DNA from: an uncultured Alistipes sp.
GTDB taxonomy: Bacteria > Bacteroidota > Bacteroidia > Bacteroidales > Rikenellaceae
Reading direction: 5' to 3'
DNA: 64,000 bases
Assembly (NCBI GenBank): GCA_949283205.1
Contig: CASDSD010000037.1
Location: 62,001-126,000 of the forward strand
The translations under genes and the position numbers were made by a program. The first letter of the stretch is position 1. The number at the start of each line of letters is the position of its first letter. This document shows positions 34,860 to 43,607 of the stretch, piece by piece. The notes beneath the pieces are model-generated. The model saw only the letters and a list, made by a program, of their open reading frames with translations. It had not been told where the DNA came from and did no database searches.

Positions 34860-36599
34860 TTATTCGGCCGCGAAGTGCGTTTGCAGGCTCTCGCCGTTGA
34901 ACCACGTATACATGTCGGCGCCGCGCACGGCGAAGCCCACGGCGTAGGGCTGCTCGCGCAGGTTCTTCGGAACGGTGAAGCGGCACTCCACGTCGCACGT
35001 GCCGCGTGCGGGGACGGTAAATCCCTGCGTGAGAGGGAAGAACAGGTATTCCTGTTTCCTCCATCCCCACAGCATCTGCAGGATGTAGTTCCGGCCGTCA
35101 ACCCTTATGTCATAGGGATAGGGGTTGTCGATGCGGAGCGTGAATGAAAGCTCCTCGCCGCCGTGTACCGTTTCGGGCAGGTCGAGCCTCTCGGCCTTGA
35201 TTACGAGGTCTCGCGTGGGGTGGAAATCCGCCACCTCGACGTAATTGAAGTCCTTGCCGTTGGCCATGTGTATCGTATGAAGACGATCGGCCTCCGCTTC
35301 GGCGCGGTACTTCGCGGGATTGACCTCGACCAGCACGTCGCGTCCGGTGAAGCGGCGGTCGTCGTCGCGGTACTGCCACTGCGAGGTGCGGTGGCTGACG
35401 TTGGGCTGGCTGAAGGTCTCGCAGCCCGTGTAGTACATGTATTTTGCCGCCACGGCGTATTTGCTGTCGAAGATGACGGGACGCCCTGCTGCCGCCTCGG
35501 CGATGGCTCCGTATGAGGCGCGGTTGTCGAAGACCTCGAATTTGAGGCCTATCGGGTTGAATATCATCTCGAGACGCACTATCGCCACAAGGGCTATCGT
35601 CACCCATCCGGCGCGCATTACATAGCGGCGCGTGCGCTCGTGTATACGTGCATAACTGAAGAGCAGCCATACGAGGCCGAATACCGCCACGATGGCCCAC
35701 TGCGGCTGGACGTATCCGCGCAGCGAGGTCAGAAGGAAAAAACCGATGAAGGCGGCAGGGTAGAGCCACAGCGTGCGCTCGACGGGAGTTGCTGGCTTCA
35801 CCTTGCGGTATGCCTGTACCCACAGCGGTACGTAGAAGGGCGAGAAGACCACCAGCATGTTGGCCAGGAAATCGGTTATGTTCGACATCTCGAAATATCC
35901 GTTTCGGCCCGATAGGTGGTAGGCGAAGGATGCCCAGTCGTGACGGTACTGCCACAGCAGGTGGGGTGTTATGACGGCCAGAGCCACTATGCCCGCCAGA
36001 GCGAGCCGCATGATGAGCTTCGGTCTGCGGATGAAGAGTCCGGCATTTGCCGCCAGTGCGAATATGAGCACCAGAGCCCCGTGGTATTTGCTCAGGGCGA
36101 GCAGCCCGAGGGTCAATCCCAACGGGAGCCATGCCGCGCGCCGCTCCCCGGTGAAGCGTTTGAAGGTGAGCAGGAAGAGCGCCGTGAAGAACATGAGCGG
36201 GCCGTCGGGCACTGCGATGAAGCCGTAGAGCTGCAGCACCAGCATCGCGGCGCATATCATCGTATAGAGCGCCGCGTCGCGCCGTGTGGCGTCGGCGGGG
36301 CGTATCGTGCGCCAGAATATGTATAGGTATATCGGTTGCAGCAGGGTGAAGAAGAACCGCACGCCCAGCTCCCCGCCGAAGAGCCTTTCGCCCAGCCATA
36401 CGAGTATGGCCGTCACGGGCGGGTGGTCGAAGTATCCCCATGCGGGCTGCAGGGCGAAGAGGTGGTAGTATGCCTCGTCATTGGCCAGTTCGGTACATCC
36501 GGCCTCGATGAGGTTCAGAACCCACCATGCGGCCAGCCACAACGCCACAAGGGCATCGGGCGCAAGCGAACGGTATATGTCGGCGATCCTGTTCTTCAT
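34860..36599 (-). CDS. GT83/PMT-type polyprenyl-phosphate-sugar glycosyltransferase
   Basis: A 579-residue integral membrane glycosyltransferase. The N-terminal luminal loop carries the acid motif ANDEAYYHLFALQPAWGYFDHPPV, the catalytic aspartate region of ArnT/PMT enzymes. About ten hydrophobic helices follow to residue ~370, then a ~200-residue extramembrane C-terminal domain. Donors are polyprenyl-phosphate sugars, so the DPM-like enzyme nearby could feed it. The acceptor may be lipid A, a glycolipid or protein. The start MKNRIADIY is preceded by AGGAG, a rare Shine-Dalgarno-like site here. It lies 8 bp after the GT2 gene. Confidence 0.85.
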   Translation of the reverse strand: MKNRIADIYRSLAPDALVALWLAAWWVLNLIEAGCTELANDEAYYHLFALQPAWGYFDHPPVTAILVWLGERLFGGELGVRFFFTLLQPIYLYIFWRTIRPADATRRDAALYTMICAAMLVLQLYGFIAVPDGPLMFFTALFLLTFKRFTGERRAAWLPLGLTLGLLALSKYHGALVLIFALAANAGLFIRRPKLIMRLALAGIVALAVITPHLLWQYRHDWASFAYHLSGRNGYFEMSNITDFLANMLVVFSPFYVPLWVQAYRKVKPATPVERTLWLYPAAFIGFFLLTSLRGYVQPQWAIVAVFGLVWLLFSYARIHERTRRYVMRAGWVTIALVAIVRLEMIFNPIGLKFEVFDNRASYGAIAEAAAGRPVIFDSKYAVAAKYMYYTGCETFSQPNVSHRTSQWQYRDDDRRFTGRDVLVEVNPAKYRAEAEADRLHTIHMANGKDFNYVEVADFHPTRDLVIKAERLDLPETVHGGEELSFTLRIDNPYPYDIRVDGRNYILQMLWGWRKQEYLFFPLTQGFTVPARGTCDVECRFTVPKNLREQPYAVGFAVRGADMYTWFNGESLQTHFAAE

Positions 36600-36607
36600 G
36601 TTGACTC

Positions 36608-37618
36608 CTACATTATGTTGTCGAAGGTTTTGCGGCCTGCCATATAGCGCAGCACGATCGAGCCGCGGTATATCTGCGACGATTCCGCGCGTCGCGTGGC
36701 CCGCACCTCGCGCCGCTTGCGTGCCAGGGCGCCGTGCCATGCCATGAAATCGCGGTATGCGCGCAGTGTGGCGCCGGCGAGGCGGAAATCTCCCTTCAAC
36801 ATGTATATTGCCGTCGAGAGCATGTCGGTAAAGGGCCTTACCACGGCGGCCAGGAGCCGCTGCGGGGCAGGGGCGCACTTGAATATCATGGCCAGGTTGT
36901 TCCGATAGTTCAGATAGAGCTTGTCGGGCGACTCGTTGGGCATGGTGCCGCCTCCGAGATGGTATACGCGGCTGCGCGGCTCCACCCGCACCTTGTATCC
37001 GGCGATCTGCATGCGCCAGCAGAGGTCTATCTCCTCCATGTGTGCGAAGAAGTCGGCATCGAAGCCTCCGAGTTCCCGGAATACCTCCGCACGGCAGCAG
37101 AAGGCGGCGCCGCTGGCCCAGAATACCTCGCGCGGCGTGTCGTACTGCCCCGTGTCGCACTCCACGTGCGAGAGTATGCGGCCGCGGCAGAACGGGTAGC
37201 CCAGGATGTCGATGAAGCCTCCCGATGCGCCGGCATACTCAAAATTGCCGCGTGAGGTGTATGACAGTATTTTGGGCGATACGGCCGCCACGTCGGGATT
37301 CTCCTCAAGCGTGGCCACGAGCGGTTCGAGCCACCCTTCGGTCACCTCCACGTCGGAGTTGAGCAGCACGTAACAGTCGGCCTCGATCTGTTGCAGCGCC
37401 CTGTTGTAACCCTCGGCGAATCCGTAGTTGCGGTCGAGCCGCACGACCTCCACCTGCGGACAGCATTCGGCGAGGAATTGCAGCGAAGTGTCTGTCGAGC
37501 CGTTGTCGGCGACGATGATGCGTGTCGGCGGCACGGTGTGCGCCGTCACGCTGCCGAGGTAGCGCTCGAGGTGTTTCCGACCGTTCCAGTTGAGTATGAC
37601 GATGGCCGTACGCATCAT
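36608..37618 (-). CDS. GT2 family glycosyltransferase
   Basis: A 336-residue inverting GT-A transferase: AIVILNWNGRKHLERYLGSV, IIVADNGSTDTS, VVRLDRNYGFAEGYNRAL, and the DxD-like CYVLLNSDVEVTEGWL. ASGAAFCCRAEVFRELGGFD and HMEEIDLCWRMQIAGYK are the acceptor-side motifs of the rhamnosyl/mannosyl GT2 group. The start codon overlaps the acyltransferase stop in an ATGA arrangement, indicating translational coupling. The sugar is unknown. Confidence 0.9.
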   Translation of the reverse strand: MMRTAIVILNWNGRKHLERYLGSVTAHTVPPTRIIVADNGSTDTSLQFLAECCPQVEVVRLDRNYGFAEGYNRALQQIEADCYVLLNSDVEVTEGWLEPLVATLEENPDVAAVSPKILSYTSRGNFEYAGASGGFIDILGYPFCRGRILSHVECDTGQYDTPREVFWASGAAFCCRAEVFRELGGFDADFFAHMEEIDLCWRMQIAGYKVRVEPRSRVYHLGGGTMPNESPDKLYLNYRNNLAMIFKCAPAPQRLLAAVVRPFTDMLSTAIYMLKGDFRLAGATLRAYRDFMAWHGALARKRREVRATRRAESSQIYRGSIVLRYMAGRKTFDNIM

Positions 37619-38550
37619 ATCTTCTGTGCCAGCAGCTCGGCCGGCGGTGTGAATTTCCATCTGCGGTGCGACCACATCCACATCTCGGGTACGTCGATTA
37701 TGTCCTTTTCGAGCATGCGGACGTAACGTTCCGTTATGACGTGTTCCTCGATGGGCTCGTTGCCGTCGTATATGCGTCGCAGTTCTCCCTCGTACTCGCC
37801 GCGACGGATGCGGTGCGGACAGAAGTAGTATACCGGAAGCGAATATTTGCGTGCCAGCACCTCCGCCCCGTTGTGGAAGACGGTCCATTGGTTGAGGAAG
37901 CGGTACCAGTGCGAATTTACCCTCAACGTCGGGTTCTGATCCGATATGAGACCCATGATTATGGGCCTGCGGTCCTTGTGGTCGATGAAATACTTTATCA
38001 TGCGCTTCATCGTAACCAGCTTGACGTTTGTGTGCTGGCGTATGCGCTTCATCAGTTCGTCGAAGACGGGATCCTCTATCTTGTGATATGCCGCCACGAA
38101 TGTGTGGCCCGCGGTCTGGAGGCTTATCGTGCTGCCTGCCTCCCACGATCCGTAGTGTGCCGTCATGAAGATGGCGTTGCGGTCACCCACCTCGCGCATG
38201 ACCTCTTCGGCATTGTTGAAACGGATGCGGTGCCGCAGCCGTTCGTCGCTTATGCCCGACTGGCTGATGATGTTTATGATCTGCTCGGTGAGGTTGCGGT
38301 AGTTGAGTCCGCAGATGCGGCGCAGTTCGCGTTCGCTTTTGTCGGGGAACGAATTGCGCAGATTGGTCATGATGACCTTGCGGCGGTACCGTATGACGTA
38401 ACGCAGTATCAGGTATGCCGGTACGCCGAAGACATAGTGCCGGACCAGCCGCGGCAGCCTGGCGAAACACCGGCACAATACCCACAGTATCTCGGTCTCG
38501 ATCTTTTGTCGGAGGGACATGTCGTTATGAGAGTCGTTCATTTTCTTCAT
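37615..38550 (-). CDS. LpxL/HtrB-like lysophospholipid or lipid A acyltransferase
   Basis: A membrane-associated acyltransferase of 311 residues. An N-terminal amphipathic or hydrophobic segment (VFGVPAYLILRYVI) anchors it. The catalytic motif is FMTAHYGSWE, the H-x4-E form usual in Bacteroidetes, and ISDQNPTLR resembles the second substrate motif. The family adds secondary acyl chains to lipid A; in Bacteroidetes some members make other acyl lipids. It is followed in an ATGA overlap by the GT2 gene, so acylation and glycosylation of one envelope lipid is plausible. Confidence 0.87.
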   Translation of the reverse strand: MKKMNDSHNDMSLRQKIETEILWVLCRCFARLPRLVRHYVFGVPAYLILRYVIRYRRKVIMTNLRNSFPDKSERELRRICGLNYRNLTEQIINIISQSGISDERLRHRIRFNNAEEVMREVGDRNAIFMTAHYGSWEAGSTISLQTAGHTFVAAYHKIEDPVFDELMKRIRQHTNVKLVTMKRMIKYFIDHKDRRPIIMGLISDQNPTLRVNSHWYRFLNQWTVFHNGAEVLARKYSLPVYYFCPHRIRRGEYEGELRRIYDGNEPIEEHVITERYVRMLEKDIIDVPEMWMWSHRRWKFTPPAELLAQKI

Positions 38551-38565
38551 GCATCGGTTTTGTGG

Positions 38566-39321
38566 TTACTGCTCCTCCTCCTGACGCGTGTCGTCCCGGG
38601 AGGGGTCTGCGCACGTCTCGGCATAACGGTTCGTGCGGCGGCGTTCCGCCTTGGGTTCGCCCGCCACCACGATGACGAACTCTCCGCGCGGCTCATGTTG
38701 CCGGAAGTGGTCGGCCAGCTCCGCAAGGGTGCCGCGTACGGTCTGTTCGAATTTCTTCGTCAGTTCGCGCGATACCGATGCCTGCCGTTCGCCTCCGAAT
38801 GTCTCGGCCAGCTGCTCGAGGCATTTGACTACGCGGAAAGGAGACTCGTAGAATATCATGGTGCGTGTTTCGTCACGCAGCTCCTCGAGGCGTTTCGAGC
38901 GTCCCTTCTTCTGCGGCAGGAATCCCTCGAAGCAGAACCGGTCGCACGGGAATCCGCTCTGCACCAGGGCCGGTACGAATGCCGTGGCTCCGGGCAGCGT
39001 CTCGACCTCGATGCCGGCTTCGACACAGGTGCGCACAAGCAGGAACCCGGGATCCGATATGCCCGGAGTGCCGGCATCGGATACCAGTGCGACGGTACGT
39101 CCTTCGCCTATTGTCTCGGCGAGGGATGCCGCCGTGGCGTGTTCGTTGAACTTGTGATGTGCGTAGAGGCGTTTCTCGATGCCGAGATGTTTGAGAAGGA
39201 AGGACGTGGTGCGGGTATCCTCGGCAAGGATGAAGTCGGCCTCACCGAGAACCTTTATCGCGCGGAGCGTGATGTCGTCGAGATTGCCTATCGGCGTGGG
39301 TACGATATAGAGCTTGGACAT
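38566..39321 (-). CDS. rsmI: 16S rRNA (cytidine-2'-O)-methyltransferase RsmI
   Basis: 2'-O-methylates C1402 of 16S rRNA. The 251-residue tetrapyrrole-methylase-fold enzyme has LYIVPTPIGNLDDITLRAIKVL, AEDTRTTSFLLKHLGI, LVSDAGTPGISDPG and LPGATAFVPALVQSG, all family hallmarks. The C-terminal ~25 residues are charged and variable (ending RQEEEQ). It lies 4 bp after the conserved acidic protein gene. Confidence 0.95.
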   Translation of the reverse strand: MSKLYIVPTPIGNLDDITLRAIKVLGEADFILAEDTRTTSFLLKHLGIEKRLYAHHKFNEHATAASLAETIGEGRTVALVSDAGTPGISDPGFLLVRTCVEAGIEVETLPGATAFVPALVQSGFPCDRFCFEGFLPQKKGRSKRLEELRDETRTMIFYESPFRVVKCLEQLAETFGGERQASVSRELTKKFEQTVRGTLAELADHFRQHEPRGEFVIVVAGEPKAERRRTNRYAETCADPSRDDTRQEEEQ

Positions 39322-39325
39322 TCGG

Positions 39326-40687
39326 TCACGACAGTTTTCTCTCCAAAAGCTGCATTATGAATTTCGCACCCTCTGAATTGGGATTCCACGCATAGTTCTC
39401 GACGATGTGGATCATGCAGTCGTCGAGATTGTCGAACGAGTCGAGTTCGCCGATGGCCTTGTCGTACTCCTTTTCGTCGCCGTCGAACAGGTCGCGCATG
39501 AGCAGGAACTTGTCGTTGATGCCTATGGCGTCGCGCAGCGACGTGGTGGCGCGGTGCGTTATCTGTTCCGCCAGCGGTTCGGGACCGGCCAGGGTGTCGG
39601 CAAGCGTATGCTGCGATCCCGACATGGCGTCGGCCAGGGTGGTGACGCTCTCCTCGGGCGCGGCTATGCGCACGGGCTCGCTCTCCGCGGCCTGCGGTGC
39701 GGGGGTGTTGTGCCGGTACTCCGGCGTCTCGTATGTGTCTGACTCGTATCTTGCATCGGGGGCATAGTCGTCGTTTTCGAATATCTTCGATATGTCGACC
39801 ACCTTTTCCGGTTTGCTCTCCGTATCATAGTCATATATCGACATCATGCGGTGATGGCGCGAGGGCTGGCTGCGCTTCACCTCGTTGGCGCCGAAGAGGC
39901 TGTTCATCGGATGCTGCGGCCGCTGCGCCCTTTCGGGCTCTCCCTGCGGCGTGGCTGCCTGCGTGGGAGTCTCTTCCTGCGTGTCCTGCGTGGCGCTGTC
40001 GTCTGCGGCCTCCGCCGATTCATGCCGCGCGGGGCACTCTTCCGTCTCCGATACGACAGCAGGTTCGATATCGGGTTGTGAGTGGAATGTCGCGTCCGTG
40101 GCAGCCGTCCCGGCCTGTCCGGATGCCGCGGCTGCGGTAGCCGCGGCCGGCGTGTCGCCCGCCGCTGCAATATCCGTTTCAAATGGCTTTACCAGCCCGG
40201 GATTCTGGCTCTCCGGATTATCATTGATCCCGGAATTCTCGGGCTTTTCGGGAATCTCTTGCTCCTTTCGGTCCCCTTGCCCCTCTTGTTCCTCTTGTTC
40301 CTCTGCGGCGGTCTCGTCCGCGCTCTCCTCCCGTGCGTCATCCGAGAATATGAACTCGACCTCCACCTCGTCGGCCTCCTCTTCCGTGTCGGCCTCCTCC
40401 GTATCGGGGATTGTCGTGCCGGGTGCCGCCGCTGCGGTCGTGAGATCGGTGCCGGCGGACGTGTCGCGCATCGGTTTGCCTGTCTGCGTCATGGCGGCAG
40501 CGGTTGTAGCGGGAGCGTCTGCGGCCGGGGCCGTTGCGGCATCGGCGAAACGCACCGCGTCGTATATGTTCTTGAGTTTGTCGAGTACGATGTCGCGCTC
40601 GATGGTTGAAATATTCTGATCCTCTTTCCACGAGCGGAGTATGAGCGTCAGTTTTTCAAATTCCGATTTGATAAATTCGATATTCAT
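39326..40687 (-). CDS. Conserved protein with long acidic low-complexity linker
   Basis: A 453-residue protein without known function. A short conserved N-terminus (MNIEFIKSEFEKLTLILRSW, residues ~1-50) is followed by roughly 300 residues rich in Ala, Glu, Thr, Pro and Gln. A conserved C-terminal module (SLRDAIGINDKFLLMRDLF through EGAKFIMQLLERKLS, last ~75 residues) ends it. There is no signal peptide or membrane segment. Proteins with this end-module architecture occur next to rsmI in other Bacteroidales, as far as I recall. The start at 40687 was chosen over an ATG 36 nt upstream, which overlaps the -7 box. It heads the envelope operon. Confidence 0.75.
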   Translation of the reverse strand: MNIEFIKSEFEKLTLILRSWKEDQNISTIERDIVLDKLKNIYDAVRFADAATAPAADAPATTAAAMTQTGKPMRDTSAGTDLTTAAAAPGTTIPDTEEADTEEEADEVEVEFIFSDDAREESADETAAEEQEEQEGQGDRKEQEIPEKPENSGINDNPESQNPGLVKPFETDIAAAGDTPAAATAAAASGQAGTAATDATFHSQPDIEPAVVSETEECPARHESAEAADDSATQDTQEETPTQAATPQGEPERAQRPQHPMNSLFGANEVKRSQPSRHHRMMSIYDYDTESKPEKVVDISKIFENDDYAPDARYESDTYETPEYRHNTPAPQAAESEPVRIAAPEESVTTLADAMSGSQHTLADTLAGPEPLAEQITHRATTSLRDAIGINDKFLLMRDLFDGDEKEYDKAIGELDSFDNLDDCMIHIVENYAWNPNSEGAKFIMQLLERKLS

Positions 40688-40710
40688 ATCTTTCGGTATA
40701 AAAGATCGTT

Positions 40711-40740
40711 CAAAGATACGCAAATTTGCCGAGATACCAA
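40711..40740 (-). promoter_or_regulatory. Promoter of the rsmI/envelope operon
   Basis: On the minus strand TTG (40738-40740), 19-nt spacer, TATCTTTG (40711-40718), 23 nt upstream of the ATG. Confidence 0.72.
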
Positions 40741-40751
40741 TTCTCTTTATA

Positions 40752-40780
40752 CAAAAATAGCTCCCCGATGCGGGGAGCCA
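40752..40780 (-). terminator. Intrinsic terminator of lysA
   Basis: An 8-bp stem GCTCCCCG/CGGGGAGC with a 3-nt loop (40760-40778), followed on the minus strand by TATTTTTGTAT. It lies 74 bp after the lysA stop and just upstream of the next operon's promoter. Confidence 0.85.
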
Positions 40781-40851
40781 TGCCGTGTCTTGCCGGGTGC
40801 GGTATGATTTTGCTGTGCCGCACGGTGCGGAATATCAGCGTGACAGGGGCG

Positions 40852-42018
40852 TTACTTGCCCGAGAGCTGGTCGCTGTAGACGGCTGCTGGCAGGTCGTGC
40901 AGGTTGTACTGCGATGCCATCGAGCGGCCGTAGGCGCCGGCGGACTTTATGGCGAGCAGGTCGCCGCGCTGCGACTTGCGCAGGCTGACGTTCTCGTCGA
41001 AGACGTCGGTGGACTCGCAAGCCGTGCCCACGACGGTATATTTCATGCGGGTCTCGTCCTGTGAGGTGATATTCTCGATGTTATGGTACGCGCCGTAGAG
41101 CATGGGGCGTATGAGTTCCGTCATGCTGGCGTCGACGATGAGCAGGCGCCGTCCCGTGGCGGTGGTCTTGTTGAAGAGCACGCGCGTTATGAGTTCGCCG
41201 CACTCGCCCACGATCGAGCGGCCGAACTCGAAGTGTACCTCGCGGTCTCCCACGTTGAGGTATTCGTGTACGATGGCGAAGAGCGATGCGAAATTGGGTA
41301 TGGGCTCGTTCTCGGGAACGTCGTAGTTGATTCCCAGGCCGCCGCCCACATCCACCATGCGGAACGAGAAGCCGTGCGACTGGAGCTTTGCGACGATGGC
41401 GTTTACCTTGTTGCACATGTTCTCGAAGACATGCAGCTCGCGTATCTGCGATCCGATGTGCAGGTGCAGGCCGATGATGTTTATGTTCTTGAGCGACTTG
41501 ATTAGCTCGGTGTTGTCGAGGATCTCGTCGTATGCTATTCCGAACTTGCTGTCGGCCTGTCCGGTGTCGATGCAGTGGTTGGTCTTGGGGTCGATGTCGG
41601 GATTCACGCGCAGGCCCACGTCTACGCGGCGTCCCATCTCGCCGGCGATGGCGTCTATAACCTGCAGCTCCTCGATCGACTCGCAGTTCAGGGCAAGGAT
41701 ATTCTGCTCGATGGCGTAGCGTATCTCCTTGTCGCGTTTGCCCACGCCTGCATATACTATGGTCTTGGGGTCGAATCCGAGTTCTATGGCCTTGCGTACC
41801 TCGTTGGCGCTGGCGCAGTCGATGCCCAGGCCGTATTCGCGGATTATCGAGAGCAGATGGTCGTCGTAGTTGGCCTTTATTGCGTAGTGGACCTTGTAGT
41901 TGTATTTCTTCGATTCCGATACCACGCTGTTGAGCGTCTGCCGGAGAAGATTTATGTCATAAAGATAGAACGGAGTCTCCAACTCCCGAAGTTGTGATGC
42001 AACCTTTCTGCTGTACAT
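40852..42018 (-). CDS. lysA: Diaminopimelate decarboxylase
   Basis: PLP enzyme forming lysine from meso-diaminopimelate, 388 residues. The alanine-racemase-like barrel begins ETPFYLYDINLLRQTL; the Schiff-base lysine lies in VHYAIKANYDDHLL. Further motifs: GLHLHIGSQIRELHVF, MVDVGGGLGINYD, FEFGRSIVGECG (family EPGR appears as EFGR), GTACESTDVFDEN and AGAYGRSMASQYN. Substitution of the Pro in EPGR is unusual but the Arg is kept. An upstream in-frame ATG (42144) was rejected as it lies upstream of the promoter. Confidence 0.93.
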   Translation of the reverse strand: MYSRKVASQLRELETPFYLYDINLLRQTLNSVVSESKKYNYKVHYAIKANYDDHLLSIIREYGLGIDCASANEVRKAIELGFDPKTIVYAGVGKRDKEIRYAIEQNILALNCESIEELQVIDAIAGEMGRRVDVGLRVNPDIDPKTNHCIDTGQADSKFGIAYDEILDNTELIKSLKNINIIGLHLHIGSQIRELHVFENMCNKVNAIVAKLQSHGFSFRMVDVGGGLGINYDVPENEPIPNFASLFAIVHEYLNVGDREVHFEFGRSIVGECGELITRVLFNKTTATGRRLLIVDASMTELIRPMLYGAYHNIENITSQDETRMKYTVVGTACESTDVFDENVSLRKSQRGDLLAIKSAGAYGRSMASQYNLHDLPAAVYSDQLSGK

Positions 42019-42068
42019 ATCGCTTACAAATATTTGGTTCTGGGATGGCCGCACGGGCCAAAACGGTG

Positions 42069-42099
42069 CAAATGTATGAATTTGGCCACTTTTTTGCAA
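42069..42099 (-). promoter_or_regulatory. Promoter of lysA
   Basis: On the minus strand TTG (42097-42099), 20-nt spacer, TACATTTG (42069-42076), 50 nt upstream of the ATG. No lysine riboswitch is evident in this short leader. Confidence 0.75.
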
Positions 42100-42386
42100 G
42101 AAAAAAGCCCCCGAAGAGCGCCGTGCCGCGGCAATGACCCGCATAATGGGTTTTTATGCGATTTCTATGCGATGCCTCGTCTCTTTGTGGCCCTCATCCG
42201 CATGATCCGGGCGACCGTGCGGGAGCATGTGCCGGCGGCTCCGTACATTGTCGGATTCCGCCGGACGTGAAACTCCGGCACCCTGCCCGAACGCTGAATT
42301 CACTCCTGTCTCGTGTGCCGTATCCGGTATCTTCGGCTCTGCCGATGTGTGCGTCAGGCGGAACCGGATCAGAAAACACGGTTTTA
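42100..42386. other. Noncoding interval between divergent lysA and ychF promoters
   Basis: About 290 bp lie between the two promoters. Open frames here are Arg/Pro-rich and unconvincing. I see no tRNA, terminator with a U-tract or repeated motif. Confidence 0.55.
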
Positions 42387-42419
42387 TTTTGTCTTTGCGC
42401 TCGGCATTTCGTATCTTTG
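42387..42419 (+). promoter_or_regulatory. Promoter of ychF
   Basis: TTTTG (42387-42391), 20-nt spacer, TATCTTTG (42412-42419). Both elements match the consensus. The leader to the ATG at 42459 is about 35 nt. Confidence 0.8.
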
Positions 42420-42458
42420 CGCTGCTGTTTTGAATGTAAATTGAAATTTTAGATATTC

Positions 42459-43556
42459 ATGGCTTTACAATGCGGTATAGTCGGTCTGCCGAACGTTGGC
42501 AAATCGACTCTCTTCAACTGCCTGTCCAATGCCAAGGCGCAGGCGGCAAATTTCCCGTTCTGTACGATCGAACCCAACGTGGGTGTCATCACCGTTCCCG
42601 ACGAGCGACTGGTGCGCCTGGCCAAGATCGACAACCCCAAGCGCGTGGTCCCCACGACGATCGAGATAGTCGACATCGCGGGCCTGGTCAAGGGCGCATC
42701 GAAGGGCGAGGGCCTGGGCAACAAATTCCTGGGCAACATACGTAACACGAACGCCATAATCCACGTTTTGCGCTGTTTCGACAACGGCAACATTACGCAT
42801 GTGGACGGGTCTATAGACCCCGTGCGCGACAAGGAGATCATCGACACGGAGCTGCAGCTGAAGGACCTCGAGACGGTGGAGAACCGCATAGGCAAGTGCC
42901 AGAAGCAGGCCACGGCGGGAGACAAGACGGCCAAGCGCCAGTTCGAGATACTGTCGCTCTACAAGGCGGCGCTGGAGCAGGGCCGCAGCGCCCGCACGGT
43001 GCCTCTGGAGAAGGAGGACCGCAAGCTGGTGGCGGACTTGAACCTGCTTACGGACAAACCGGTGCTGTATGTCTGCAATGTCGACGACAAGAGTGCCGTC
43101 ACGGGCAACGCCTATACCGAGGCGGTGCGTGCGGCCATCGCCGACGAGAATGCCGAGATGCTGATCGTGGCGGCGGCGACGGAGGCCGACATCGCCGAAC
43201 TGGAGGATTACGAGGAGCGCCGCATGTTCCTGCAGGACATGGGGCTTGAGGAGTCGGGCGTGAACCGTCTGATAAAGGCCGCATACCGTCTGCTCAACCT
43301 CGAGACCTTCTTCACCACGGGTGCCGACGAGAGCCGCGCGTGGACCTTCGTGCGCGGCATGAAGGCGCCGCAGACGGCCGGCATCATACACACCGACTTC
43401 GAGCGCGGCTTTATCCGTGCCGAGGTTATAAAGTACGACGACTACGTGACGCTCGGGTCTGAGAAGGCGTGCCGCGACGTGGGCAAGATCGGCATCGAAG
43501 GCAAGGACTACGTGGTGCAGGACGGCGACATCATGCACTTCCTGTTCAACGTCTGA
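42459..43556 (+). CDS. ychF: Redox-responsive ATPase YchF (Obg family)
   Basis: Ribosome-associated P-loop ATPase of 365 residues. Walker A is GLPNVGKSTLFN, with switch segments ANFPFCTIEPNVG and VDIAGLVKGASKGEGLGNKFL. The altered specificity motif that favours ATP over GTP follows (LLTDKPVLYVCNVDD in place of NKxD). A coiled-coil insert lies around residues 120-170, and the C-terminal TGS domain ends DYVVQDGDIMHFLFNV. It heads a ychF-gltX-galM transcript. Confidence 0.95.
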   Translation: MALQCGIVGLPNVGKSTLFNCLSNAKAQAANFPFCTIEPNVGVITVPDERLVRLAKIDNPKRVVPTTIEIVDIAGLVKGASKGEGLGNKFLGNIRNTNAIIHVLRCFDNGNITHVDGSIDPVRDKEIIDTELQLKDLETVENRIGKCQKQATAGDKTAKRQFEILSLYKAALEQGRSARTVPLEKEDRKLVADLNLLTDKPVLYVCNVDDKSAVTGNAYTEAVRAAIADENAEMLIVAAATEADIAELEDYEERRMFLQDMGLEESGVNRLIKAAYRLLNLETFFTTGADESRAWTFVRGMKAPQTAGIIHTDFERGFIRAEVIKYDDYVTLGSEKACRDVGKIGIEGKDYVVQDGDIMHFLFNV

Positions 43557-43607
43557 CTGAACTTACCATAAATAGGAAAACAGAATACACAATCATTAAT
43601 AAAAATC

